Assembly (NCBI GenBank): GCA_001792895.1
Contig: MARA01000036.1
Span: 310,001 to 374,000, forward strand
Source of the DNA: Lentinus brumalis
Taxonomy: Eukaryota > Basidiomycota > Agaricomycetes > Polyporales > Polyporaceae
Length of the DNA stretch: 64,000 bases
Direction of reading: 5' to 3'
The translations under genes and the position numbers were made by a program. The notes under the pieces were generated by a model that saw only the letters and a program-made list of their open reading frames with translations, ran no database searches and was not told the DNA's origin. Position 1 is the stretch's first letter. Each line of letters begins with the position of its first letter. Shown here piece after piece: positions 21,031 through 32,574 of this stretch.

Positions 21031-24000
21031 GGCGGGAGGTTACATGCGGTCACGCAGTTGCATCTGACGGCCTTATATCGACAGGGCACTGAGCTAAGAC
21101 CAACCTGCCATTTGTGGCGGGCAAAAGATGGCTGCGCACCGAGCTCGTCGCCGCGGCCCGGTAGGAAAGGCCGGTATTGCCTGACCTGGCAGAAATCAAA
21201 TTCCCGGACATCCTGCGGGCACCTACGGGACCAAGGAACGTGAACGTTCAGTCGTGCAGATGCCGCAGCACGACTGTGCGTGTTCATGAAGGACAATCGA
21301 CCACAGGAACCGATATGCGCAGACAGCGAGACTCGGGCATCCCCCACCATGCCTGCACAGTAGAGCACTCCTGCGTACTGAGCGGCGCATGACGCAGGCT
21401 GTGATCTGTCCCACCATCAAGAGAAGAATCGAGGTCTGGCTTGATGCTTCGCATTCTGTGCCTCTCGGGGGATTCTTGCCGGCCAGCGTCAGGACTCAAG
21501 AGACGAGGCGTAGCCTTCCCTGAGTTCTAGAAGTTGTAACAAACCTCCGTGTCCCTGGGCGCATCACAACTGGATCCCGTATATGGGCGCTGCCCGTGAG
21601 GCCGCGAACAGCGGTAGTGAAATTTGACAGAAGCTCAGACTTGCTTCTGCGGGCACAATGAAAGAGTAACCAGACGCACCGTTGTTATATCCCGTATCTG
21701 GAACGGACATGGCCTTGCAATCACCACCAGCATTAGGAGATCCGCATGTAGAGTCAAGCGAAGGCTGCTCCGGTGTGAGTACTTGAGTGTTTGAAGCGTC
21801 GTGCGATAGCGGGGGAGTTTCCGTCGGAGGCCAGCCCCTCCTGTGCCCACGAAATGACACCAATGCATCCGTCCGAAGACAGAGTTCAGGTGAAAGGTCG
21901 GGCCTATGAGCTTTGCAAGAGAAGGTGGAGACTCGCCGGCGGGAACATGACGTCGGTACAGCCCAGATCGCGTTCGACTCCCGGTTGCAGTTTTCCAAAG
22001 AACAGGCGGTCTGATATATTTGTTCCTCGTACACGTCAATGATTCTAGAAGTAGAGATCGAATTGTAAGAACGTACCCATGATTGAACCATACGCCAGGA
22101 CCACATGGAACGATGCCCAGCATCGGAGGTGTACCCGACCAATTGGGTGAGCCAATGGCAGACACGAGGATGTTTGGAGCATGGGGAAATGTCTAGGTGT
22201 ATGCGGGTCTGGGCGAAGACGGCGGCCACAAATTGCTGTTGCGAACAGCATAGGGTGGACCCCGCCACTCCCGCCTGTGAACCCTCAACCTCGAGTAACG
22301 TACTCGGGTACGGCGGCAGCTATGCAGCCCGGTACAGCCAGTACCACGCAACCTCCCCGCCCTAGCGTAGGGCTTGCTTCGCAGGGACGTCTGCGTCACA
22401 GGACGAGACACGTGGGCTGGCGCCGCCGCCTTCGCCGTCGCCACCCAGCCCCCAGGCTCCTCCTGAAGACGGGATAGGTGCGCAGTATCCCCACGCCATC
22501 CCACGCATCCGCTCCAGAATGAACTCTGACGGCGGTGGACGGCTCCCGCTCTCCAGGATAGGTTGAACCCCAGTCGCTCAGAAGGGTTTCCCCCGGCGTC
22601 CCGAATAGACACCCTGTCACTTCAACATCGAACGCTTCCCTGCGGTCAGATGAGTGCCTGCGATAAGATACTGACCGGTAAGAATTGCACCTGCAGTCCC
22701 AGTGCAGACGATCGATAGCGCGAAGCGACCACCGGGCTTTCCTGAGGAATACGGGGGCATGATGTAGGCACTGAACACGTCAGAGAGAATCAGCAAATAC
22801 GTACCACGTCCATATCGTCCCTGCCACGACTGGAATCGATATGCCACTTCTGCACCTCAGACTCGGGCAGGGCGCTAACCAGTGTGTAAACCATCAACAT
22901 ATTGCGATGAGGCATGACTGCACACAGTCATTGTGGAATGTACACAGTACACTCACATTTGACACGAGTTCTGAGGATACGAGCAAGCAATGTCGCGCGT
23001 ATGTGGCTACCGCATGCCCCGTAACCATCTCCGCGGACCTATAGGCGCGAGCGGCACTGGGACAAATCAGTACTTAGTTTACCGACAGTCAGCATATTCA
23101 GACACAATTCCCTGCCAGAGCTGAACGTGTGTGTAGATCTGTCGCTCCTCGCTCGCCTCTGCCGTGCGAGCGCATCAGCTTGGGCCTCACTAGGAACGGT
23201 CAAGGCATCTACACCCAAATGTTTGTCACACGAAGCACGACTGGCGGCAACGGGCGATTGCCGGACGCGCAGCAGACGGAGACTGAAGGCGCGAAACCAC
23301 TGGCGATTCAACGCGCACGAGAGTCCCATTCATCACCTAACGTAAACGACTCCGGCCCACAGCGGAGAAAGGGCAGAACTCAGCGCTCAGCGCCTGACCT
23401 CGGCACCTATTGCGTGTGGTACTGAGAAGATTCAAAGAACAAGTGGGGAAGAGGACGGCCAAAGGACGGCGCATCGAATGTGGTCGGCTGATGGCTCCGA
23501 ATCACAGCCCACACGCGCTTCCTGCCACTCTGGACCCAGTGCATGTCGAGGCACGAGAGATTTAACATGCTTCCTACGCAAGGGAGTACTCACCGATGTG
23601 CAGATGTTGCTTCTTGCGCCACAACAAGCGCTGGTAGAACCTTCGTGCGCCAATGACTGCTACCATGCAATGAATTATGGATGCGCCAGAGAGACGCCTC
23701 CGACCACACGCTGCAGTACAGGAGATGTCATCAGTAGACCAGAAGCTGAGCTGATGAGACCGTACTTCACCGTCATCATAGTAATGCTGACGAGCAGACA
23801 TAGTACACCTGCGGAGTCCACCGCCGAAAGACCAGGACGGGTGGAAATACGGCGGTATCAAGCTTTCCAGCTTTGTGCAGAGGCGTCAGAAGTCCTGTCT
23901 TACGTGTCGGATGTGCAACTACGGAGACAGGGAAGCGAGGATAGTAGACAACGCCGCTGACAAATTCAACAGCGCATTGTGGTCTGAGCTATCACGAGGG

Positions 24001-24599
24001 CGCAGTGGCCGGCGGCCGTACACCCAACGATCGCGAACGGTGCTTACAAGACCAAGTAAAGTAAAGTAGAAGAATAAGCGAACACACTCACTATCGGGGC
24101 GTACAACAGGTATCGAGGGACTTGTCTCTCCAGGCATCCATCCATGGCCAGCAACGCATAATGCTGTCCGAGTCGAGCGACGTGAATAAGACATAACGGG
24201 GAGAACCGGGATGCAAGGACGTACGCAGAGGGCGCATTTTCCCAAGTTCGCAGCATAGCTTAGCGGGTGAGGAATATAGCAGTGAAACGCCCCTGCACGG
24301 TTCTGCGGGAACGCAGCGCGAGCGACCACCGCGGACGTCTTCGTGCACGCCGTGCAGTCCGAGCTTTGAGCCGACCGCCGTGTCGCAACCCGGGTTGGAC
24401 GGGCTATCCAAGACACGTAGTCGGCAAGCGGTCACGTAGTCAGCATTGGAGACTCTCACCGACTTGCAATAGATCGCGTCGCCTATTGAAATGGATGATA
24501 GCGATGTCAGATGTAACGAGCAGTCCACAGATCACATCAATCCCGGATGCGAGAACATACCGCGACGGTGAGCAGCCATCATAGTTAATTGACAACATA
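21031..24599. other. 3.6 kb without a resolvable gene
   Basis: Minus-strand donors of the GTACGT type occur at about 22077, 22802 and 24227, with open short segments before them, such as one containing 'FHCYIPHPLSYAANLGKCAL' upstream of the 24227 donor. This suggests a fragmented multi-exon gene on the minus strand. I could not join the segments in phase and recognise no domain. A 234-codon minus-strand ORF (21564-22268) shows no motif. Confidence 0.35.
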
Positions 24600-25285
24600 G
24601 AGTCCGAGGGACGTACCGCGTCTCCAGCGATGCAGTGCATCCCGATGTGAGATCCGCCGGAAAAACCTTCAATGTTACCCAGCCCCTGGTGAGTCCTGAA
24701 CCTGCAGCGCATTGCCACTTGCTCCAGGTTCGGCGCCGAGGCTGAGTGGACCGGACCGCAAAGGCACACCCAGAGTGCACAACGCAGTGCGGGGGATTGA
24801 AGGGGATTGAGAAATGCATTATGCCATTAGTAGCGGCGCGCGGGTGCTAGAACGGAGCATGAGCAGGCATCGTAGCGACTCGGAGCCAAAGGACGTACCC
24901 GATCTCCGAAAACGCGATGTATGCGGGATTGGGATCCCGCGGGGAGAACCATCGCCGCACTGCTGTCCGAGCCGCTGGGTAGTATTGGATCGGGTTCGGC
25001 CAGCGTACGTGGACCGCGCGGACGTATCCAGAGTAGTACACAGCGCAGTGTTGGGAATCAACGACGGTATAGCGGCGCGCGAGTGTAGCATGAGCGACTC
25101 GGATTCCAAGGACGTACAGTGCCAGTACCGTGCCTCCGGAAGAGAGTTACTCGGATGTGTGATTCCGCTGTCAGGGAAATTTTCAGAGCACTGCTGTCCG
25201 AGCCCCGGGCGAGGGCCACCTCTGGAGCGGCTCCGGCCAGCCTAGTCCAAAGTGGCCGAGACGGGGAGTGTATGCGCTTCGGCAC
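24600..25285 (-). repeat. Decayed tandem modules of about 220-280 bp, exon-intron like
   Basis: Three modules follow each other. Read on the minus strand each has a donor GTACGTCCYT (at about 24618, 24897 and 25114), and in the last two the bases after it are clearly alike (GGxxCCGAGTCGCT..CATGCT..CGCGCGCCGCTA). Segments before the donors can be aligned as short coding-like pieces with a common 'E/D-G/N-F/S-P' start. The tandem shape suggests duplicated exons of an old gene; identity between modules is low. Confidence 0.45.
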
Positions 25286-25572
25286 GTCAGAGGCCCCGGC
25301 GGCACGATGTCCTATAGTACTACCGTCCGTCAGCTTCAGCGGCCGAAAATGTAAGGGGGAGATGTTATACCACTCAAGAATGTTTTGAAGTCATCATACA
25401 ACGCACCACGCATGCAGATCGTGTCCGCTACCGTTCTGTCGACCTCATGAGCCGATAGGGCACTGGCAGAAGACTTCGATCGATTCGATGCAGGTTGCCA
25501 GGATGTACCCAAGATGGATCGATCCAGAGTTTCCGAGGGTGCACTGCACGGTGCAGCGGACGAGAAAGCAGG

Positions 25573-26340
25573 TCGCGGATCTTCCTCGTGGCTGTTTGTA
25601 ACAAACGGCGTAATCAGCCGTCGTGGCGATCCGGAACTCAACGGGACGTGTCGTGCCTGCTCGGACGCAAGCTGCAGTGCACTCTGACGTGCATTCCGGT
25701 GGGAAACCTGTGATCGTTTCCGATGCCGCTGGTGAATGCCAAATGGCAGCACATATACCCCAACAGTTGGAAGTGGTACCGCGGAAGGATCTTTCGGTCC
25801 ATGATGCGTCAGCTTCGGGCCACAATGAACTTCAAACCGAGGCCCGCACCGTTAGCGCACTCGACCGTGTCTCCTCCGGCGCACTGCGAAGGGCATGCGG
25901 ATGTGCCATCCGGCGGGGAGACTGTGACGGTTGCTGCTGAACGTCAATTACGCAGCGGCTCTGGCCACCCAAGCTCGCCCAAATGGACTCAGACTGTCAG
26001 CGCGGATCGTCCTCGTGGCTGTGACAGCATAAACCGCATCGTGCAGCGGCTCCGGCGGCTCAAGCTCGCCAAAAGTGACGCGGACTCGAAGCGGACGCCT
26101 TTCAACATGCGGCAGCACATATCCCAACAGTTGTGGATTGTAAAGGCCTGGCGGGTCGTGATGCGTCAGCTTCGGGCTACCACTTCACCGACATCATACA
26201 TAAGCTCGCTGAAGCGCTCGCGCTCGGAACTCGCCTCTCAGCACGGGGCAGCATGTACACCGACAGCATATGTACGTTGTACCGTGAAACTCCTCCCCAT
26301 TCGTGATGTGTCAGCGTCGGGCCACAACGAACTGCTCGGA
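25573..26340. repeat. Diverged direct repeats, unit of roughly 370-400 bp
   Basis: The stretch GCAGCACATAT..CCCAACAGTTG begins at 25746 and again at 26112, and a weaker version at 26248. Each is followed by ATGATGCGTCAGCTTCGGG (25801, 26158, and in altered form 26304). GCGGATCKTCCTCGTGGCTGT begins at about 25573 and 26003. On the minus strand one unit holds a 126-codon Cys-rich frame (25445-25825, with 'ECTSECTAACVRAGT'). No known domain is seen. Confidence 0.55.
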
Positions 26341-27689
26341 TCGTCCATTCACCCGTAAACTCGACCTCCAACAGCCGCACAGCCGCAGCACACGGTCTGA
26401 ACATCAGCATCTGCTCATCTCCCCTTCGGAGCACGTCGAGATGCAGGATGTGATGATGTCGTCGCGCAGTGCACAGCGCGTCACGCGTGCAGATCACCCC
26501 CGACCTCCGACCGACCGAGCTTCTCCAAGATGTGCCGCATGCACCTCCTACACCTTGCCAATCTCGGCTACCGCAGCGAGCAATGTCCCGCACGCGCACA
26601 TCCGGCCGAATGGAGATGGAGGGACTTTGGGAGCTCCCCAAGAGCCGTCGGTGACACGTCTGCGCACCTGCGCACCGAACCACACGGGCGCTGATGCATG
26701 ATGGCCAACGCATCGACACGTCGGCCGAGTGACCATCGGCGCCCGACCTCGCAGCCTTCCTTTCCGCGACTGCTGGTGCCCGCGGCTGCTGTTGATGACA
26801 GAGGACCAGAAGGTTGCTAAAGTTTCTTCACTCACCGAACTCTGTTACCCCGGTCCTTGGTCCCCGGTGCGTTCTCGTTTGGCGTGCTTAAGCGCCCTTG
26901 CATGGCGCCGATTTGCTAAAATCAGCGTTAAGCTCGAACAACATCTACAAGTCAAAGTTTGGACACACGCACTGACGCCGACATCGAAGGTGGCACCCGG
27001 ACAGCCGCAGCGGTCGTGGTCAAATGCCGGATGTTGGTCTTCATGGCGGCTGCGCACAGCACACCGTACACATCCAGTATCATCGTGGCCTTGACACCTG
27101 GGGGATCGCAATGCGGGGGCGCAAGGACGTCCATCATTGACAGACGTAACCGTCCGGCGGACGCAGTGCACCATGCATGTGGATATGCAATCAAAGATAT
27201 GCTGGGCGCTGTCGGGTGGTGCTGCAGCTGGCTGCTGCCAGCTGGCATCCGTGGTCTTTGCTGGGGGCGTGGTGCTGGACAACCGGACCAAATGTGTGTA
27301 CAAGCTCGCCGAGGACGGAGGAGATGCTGGGCCGGAGGAGATGCTGGGCCGGAGGTTGGCAATCTGCCCGGAGCTGGGCCGCAGTCCGCCGAGTCCGAGG
27401 AAGCTGGATTTGAATTTTGCGGAGTCCCGCAGAGTCAGTATGCGCCCGAGTGTTCTTAGACTTCTGCTTGGAAGACCGCGGGCCGTGTGAGGGTTCGTGT
27501 GCGCAGTTGTGGTTGAGTCTTCCGACGAGGCCGGAGACACGTATGCCGGCGATGTCTGTCGGCGATGTCTACAGCGCGATGGCACGCGATAAGACAGACT
27601 GGTGTAGAAACTCAGGCTCGTTGTCCCAGAAAGGACAGTCGTACGGGGGCGGAGCGGCGGGGAGACAAGTCGGCGCCGGGAGGCAGTTC
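26341..27689. other. Region without a recognised gene; small tandem duplication
   Basis: A 17-bp perfect tandem duplication, GGAGGAGATGCTGGGCC, lies at 27317-27333 and 27334-27350. A 246-codon minus-strand ORF (26845-27585) is Arg/Ser/Pro-rich and has no motif. The region ends where homology to the repeat array begins. Confidence 0.4.
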
Positions 27690-28924
27690 GTTGTGGTGAT
27701 GCGGTGAGTATGGGCGGCTGTCACTCCTTGCCTTTTACAATCATCATCTCGAAGGAAGATCTCCACAACCTGCCTCTACGGGTCACGCGTGTCCTAGGAA
27801 CTGTGGCGGGGGAACATGGAATTCCATGGTGCGCTGCCTCGATCTGACTCACGCTGAGTAGTTCTGTCAGAGCAGAGTCGGCGACCGCAAGCTATGAAGT
27901 GCACAGGCGGGAGGAGGACCGTGGCGATCCTGCCTGTCACTACTCGCTTCCGCAGCGTCGTCAGCGCGCCAACCTCTTCCCCCGCCTCCATACTTATACG
28001 GTCCCGCCAACCGTCACTTCCCTTCACACTGAACTCATCCCCCGCACCTGCTCATCCTACAACTTCTTCTGCTACCACCACCAGCAACGTACACAGCGTA
28101 CCCCATCTATTACTACCCGGTCTTCGCAATGCCAGGGAAGCACGTCCACTTCGTCGATGGGCCGGCACGCCCTCCTCGACATTCTCCGGCTCGACCCTCT
28201 CCTCCTCGTCGGGCCCCGCGACGCCGCCACCGGTCTGGTACTCGCCGCCAACGTCCACCAAGGGCTCGCTCTCCTCACCATACCTCGGCGCACCGCTCGC
28301 GCACGTCCAGATGCACCCCGTGCTCGCCGCCACCGACGGGTACGCTCCGCTCGACTGGGACATGTCCCTCCCCGCCGACTCCGCGCGTGTCCAAGTCGCG
28401 CACTACCCCTCCCGGCTCACCGACACCCTCGTCTCCGAGGCCGCCACGAACCCGCCGCTGCCGTCGCTGTCCATAATCTGCACATGCCTCCCGTGGACGA
28501 TCACCGTCACGCCCACTCGCGGGGCGATCTGGTCTGCGCCGTACGTGACAGTCGGGGACGTCCTGCACACCTCACCGTACGCTGCGCCTGGGTGTCACGG
28601 ATCCCGAGATGGGCGTGATCGACGGCCCGGCACGCGACCGTGTACATGACGCGTACGTCCGCCGCTACCGTCGTATCGTGGACCCTCGCGAGCGGACGCG
28701 GAGAAGGCCAAGCACATCAAGCGTATCGACTTCCTCCGCGACTACCGTGCGTTCTACGGCTCTCCTGGCACAGGGCGGTCTCCCTGCGAAGCGCATCCCC
28801 ATGGGCGTGTGGGTTCTGCACACTGCCAAGCCATGAGCAACGCTGCGCGGTCGCTCTCTTCCTCTCTCCATCATCTGCGCATACCCCGCGGTCGCCACCG
28901 CTTCGCTTTCCTCCTCGCTATCGT
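27690..28924. repeat. Left flank of the array: diverged copy of the DUF6699 block
   Basis: This segment aligns throughout with the ends of the array units (for example 36290-37507) but with many substitutions and indels. The last difference from the units is T at 28924 (C in the units). To the right, sequence is identical to the units. It is therefore the old left paralog from which the array grew. Confidence 0.8.
28129..28836 (+). pseudogene. DUF6699-type pseudogene (array copy 0)
   Basis: The ATG at 28129 and stop at 28834-28836 align with the intact array copies, but the frame is broken several times. A G is missing in GGGCC near 28163; two bases are missing in the CACCT(TG)CACCG segment near 28572; one base is missing near 28695; and one G and one C are missing in the TACGGGCTCTCCC segment near 28760. 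All are losses, mostly within short homopolymers. The core motifs 'YAPLDWDMSLPADSARVQ' and 'LPWTITVTPTRGAIWSAPYV' can still be read in one frame. Substitutions are spread along the gene as well, so this copy is old compared with the array. Confidence 0.8.
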
Positions 28925-29049
28925 CATCGCTCTCGCACATACGGACTCTGCAGCACATTAATGAAAGAAAACAACGGACTGCCCTATGTATAACATATGT
29001 ACGCATACCCAGCTTCGGCTACCTCTTCGCTCCCCTCCTTCCCCTTCTT

Positions 29050-29105
29050 CCGCCTTCCGCCTTCCGCCTTCCGCCTTCCGCCTTCCGCCTTCCGCCTTCC
29101 GCCTT
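29050..29105. repeat. Minisatellite (CCGCCTT)8, unit 1
   Basis: Eight perfect 7-bp repeats, strictly pyrimidine/G on this strand, about 215 bp downstream of the DUF6699 stop. Equivalent arrays are at 37633-37688 and 46217-46272. Confidence 0.95.
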
Positions 29106-29669
29106 CCCCATCTCCATCCCCCCTCGCCCTGATTGCCTTCACGCTTCGCACGACCTGTTCCTTGTTCCTTGACGACCCCGACGCCTTAACGACAACAAAG
29201 CACACCGTATACGGCATTGTAACATCTTATTCCTATCCATAACATATCTCCATATCTCTCCACCTACCTCGCATAGACTCGTCCCATCCCCAGACCAAAT
29301 GTATACCACTCCTCGCACGACTAGTTCCAATTCCCGCTGATGCACAACATTCGATTTATCATCATGTCTTCACGACCGTACGTCGCACGATACCAGTACA
29401 TCAGTAAACCTCGGAAACAATGCAATATCAAATCATCGTCCAATGTCCTTCGCGTGATTGAGTTTGCTGATCCTCCGCATCACGCTAGCTGTACAGATCT
29501 GCTGTACACGGGACGACCGCAGCTCATGCGCGACATTGACCTGTTCATGTTGACATGGACGTGCATGCAGAGTACACACTACACGGCGATTGCAGCACAA
29601 ATAGCGCACTTCGGATTGGCCGGCACGCTGGCAGGTTCATAGCCTCATGCTCGTTGTTCCGTATATGGC

Positions 29670-30905
29670 TATAGACCTGCCTTATCCGGCGGATCTCGCT
29701 AACCGCATGCGCTGATCGTGCCAGAGTCTGCCAGAGAAACAAACTGTGCGTTATACAGTCCCAGAGGATATATAGTGCATGGGGGGTCGCAAAGTGTGTA
29801 TAGCAGATCGGGAGGGGGCGAGGAGGGGAGTGCAGAGAAACAGGTCTCTCGAGACATGTTTCCATACAAGTGTATTAGTAGTACTCTGTACAGTACTCTA
29901 TACAGCACTTGTACTATTTCCTGCCCTGCTCTGCTCTCGTCTGTAGCTCTCCTGCTGATGTGCTCTGTTGCTTGAGCTGCTTGAGCCTTGGGGACTGGCA
30001 GCGGGGGACACTGCAGGACGGGAGGGCGGACTGTGGACGAAAGCGGACAGACCCTGACCGCGAGCTCCCGGAAGAAGCACCATCTCGGCTGTGAATTTGC
30101 GGGCTTCTGCTTCGCTTCTTGCTCTGATTCTTCCGCTGCATCTTGTCCTTATTTCTGGCGCTCCTCTTGGCCTTCCTGTCCTGCAAGTCTGTCTCATGTA
30201 CTTACCTACTGTTGAGTCTGAATGAAATCTGGCGCAAGAGATGCATGGGCATACTCAGAGCGTCCCAGTATTGCCTGCATGTTGCGACGAGCTCAGACGC
30301 ACCAGGAGCGGATCAGAGCTGCGAAAGATTTGAGGAAGTGCGGCCCTGACAGGCACCAAGAGGCAGGTACGCCGTACGCATCACTGCTCATCCGCCGCCG
30401 TTCGCTGTCCCGGCCACACTCCCTCTCCTGGCGTGCTACACGGCTGTACCCTCTCTCGTCAATACACTCCTGCAGTATGCTAGCAGGGAGAACAGCGCGA
30501 GTATCAAGAGCTCCAGGCTGACGAGCAGACCTTGCGACTCTGCGAGCTCTCACGCCAGCGCTCCGTCCGAAGCACCTCATTATTGCCATGGTGGCCGGCC
30601 CGACGGACTTCTAGCGGCAGCACCCAGAATATCCCTCAGCAATCTTCCAGGACGCACGGCGGCACGACCTAGACTCGACGGCGGCGCGGCCACCTGAATA
30701 AGGAAACTGGAGTGCCATAACGGCTCGCCCGACGTGCCAACGTCTGCCGTCCAACCAGCAAGAAGCCGCACAAACATTGCCCTCGATTAATGAGATATTT
30801 ACAATCAGGCTCGCCTGCCGCGATGGCCTCGCGTATGAGAAACCGCGATATATGTTCTTATACTAAACACTAGTGGCTGCCAAAGACTGTACTCGACTCG
30901 CCGTC
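29670..30905. other. Unit segment without a resolved gene
   Basis: It precedes the 307-codon gene and recurs at 38254-39490 and 46835-48071. ORFs up to 100 codons exist but overlap. A GCGATATATG element at about 30846 lies some 55 nt before the ATG at 30906 and could be its TATA element. Confidence 0.4.
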
Positions 30906-31829
30906 ATGCCTCCAGTCAGAACTCACGACGACACCACGCCGCACACAGGCCTCACATTCGTCTACTTCGATCTCCAGCCTCCAAACGCACAAGACCGCGT
31001 CAAGCTGATCAAGCCCGACCGCGACGCAGTGCGGGAGGAGCTGCGCGCTGAGTGGAATGAGGAGCTCAGTGAGTACCATGCCAAGTCTCCGCTGCCAGCA
31101 GCACTAACCTTCGTCTACCCCAATTCAGGACGCCTCACCGGCGTAGCAGATGCGTCGCTGTGGTGGACGACAGGGACGTTCCCGAAGCGGATCGTCTGGA
31201 AGCTCGGGTACACATGGGCCGGGTGGCCGGCCCAGATTCCCTTCGTCAACCTCAGCCATATCCCCGGCGGCGACCCTCCGCTCGAGCTCCTCAAGAAGCT
31301 CTGGAAGTCCAGGGAGCTCAGACTCGTCCCGGCCACCGACGAGGAGCGCGAACGCGCTCTCTACGACCCAGAGAGCGTCATCCCGAACGCGCCCCGCCAG
31401 CCCGCTCCCATTCCGCGCTCCTTCGCAATCTACCGCAAGGTGGCTGCCCGCCTCCGCGAGCTCTCCCGAGACATTCCTCCACCTCCGCCGCGCCCGCAGC
31501 CCGTCAAGCGCGTCCTGCACCCGCTGAGCGAGCTCAAGACCGTGTTCGTCCGCCCGCTCGACGACAGCAGCACCTCTAACCAGCCTCCCCGCACCCGCCG
31601 TCAGCGCCGCGACATCAACCTCCCGCGTGCACGCCCGGTCACGAACCGCGTTCCGAAGCACCCGAAGCGCGGGCCGCACACTGCGCTCACTCTGGTCGGC
31701 CCCGCTTCCGGGTGGCAGGACCGCTATGGGTTCTCCGACGACCGGCTCGAGGAGCACGTCGCCGTCGCCGTCGACGTCGAGGAGGAGGCCGAGGAGATTG
31801 AGTGTGCCGATGATCTCGATTGGGTGTGA
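30906..31829 (+). CDS. Unrecognised protein with basic Pro/Arg-rich middle and acidic tail (unit 1)
   Basis: I do not recognise the family. The frame from ATG 30906 gives 307 codons. A 60-nt segment (31071-31130) has a GTGAGT donor, a CACTAAC branch-like site and a TTCAG acceptor. It is a multiple of three without a stop, so both a 307- and a 287-residue product are possible; I favour splicing. The first 130 residues look globular, with 'ADASLWWTTGTFPKRIVWKL' and 'GYTWAGWPAQIPFVNLSHIP'. Next comes a Pro run ('DIPPPPPRPQPVKR'), a basic stretch with 'RTRRQRRDINLPRARP' that could be a nuclear signal, and an acidic tail with 'DVEEEAEEIECADDLDWV'. An in-frame GTG further upstream (30873) is not a plausible start. 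Codon choice is GC-rich like the neighbouring genes. Confidence 0.65.
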   Translation: MPPVRTHDDTTPHTGLTFVYFDLQPPNAQDRVKLIKPDRDAVREELRAEWNEELSEYHAKSPLPAALTFVYPNSGRLTGVADASLWWTTGTFPKRIVWKLGYTWAGWPAQIPFVNLSHIPGGDPPLELLKKLWKSRELRLVPATDEERERALYDPESVIPNAPRQPAPIPRSFAIYRKVAARLRELSRDIPPPPPRPQPVKRVLHPLSELKTVFVRPLDDSSTSNQPPRTRRQRRDINLPRARPVTNRVPKHPKRGPHTALTLVGPASGWQDRYGFSDDRLEEHVAVAVDVEEEAEEIECADDLDWV

Positions 31830-32251
31830 CGATCGGGAAGCCACGGTCTAGTTCTTGGTGTACGTACAGTAGCAGCTCGGTAGGCTTATTGCTCGTGTTG
31901 GAATGTTCCTGCTTCAATAGTATTGTGTGAATTGCGTAGCCCTGTCGAATGGATATACGAGCGAGTCAGAACGCGTCCTGGAAGCGATGATGTGCAAACG
32001 TACCATATTCTCGTGGCGGACGAACCTTCGCGCTGCGCGTGTGCGGCCAGTTCCGAGTGGCTGCCATGCGATTCAGGGTCTTGCACCAGCAACCAAGAGT
32101 CGAGACAGACCGCCCGACGTGTGGACGCCATCACGATCGAGAGGCGAGACGGAGCGCCGTCTAGCGTGCGATCTGAAGTGCTGTACTCATGCGTCCATTG
32201 CTCGCTGAGTTGTCTGCAAGCGATCCGGGAATCGTACTGGTAAGTGCGTAC

Positions 32252-32460
32252 CTTCAACGAGCCTCCATAGCATCCAGCCTTCGTCTTACATCCCTTGCAG
32301 CGCGTACAGAACAGTTCAGCCCGGTGAGACGAATTTGACGCAAGCCTGCAGCACTTGTAAGGCGGAGCGCAAGTGAGCATGTCCGCGGTGCGTCTGACGA
32401 CGTCAGCCCAATCGGGCCGTCGTCTCGAGGGAGCCGCGGCATTGCCCATATCAAGAGAAG
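32252..32460 (-). CDS. Candidate Cys-rich exon (unit 1)
   Basis: Bounded by an acceptor (TTCCAG at 32466-32461) and a donor (GTACGC from 32251). From the ATG at 32449 it reads 'MGNAAAPSRRRPDWADVV', then a Cys-rich segment with 'CAPPYKCCRL' and 'FCTRCKGCKTKAGC', suggestive of a small metal-binding module, though not one I know. Upstream, the same frame continues across the intron into a segment ending '..HDVTFWP', but meets a TAG at 32575-32577. Copies: 40837-41045 and 49418-49626. Confidence 0.35.
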
Positions 32461-32574
32461 CTGGAACATTGTCGTCAGAAGTCGAGAAGGACTCGTAAAT
32501 TTCAGAACATGCGTACCTGTAACGGAGCGCTCACCTGGCCAGAATGTTACGTCGTGAGCCGGTGCTCGGCCATT

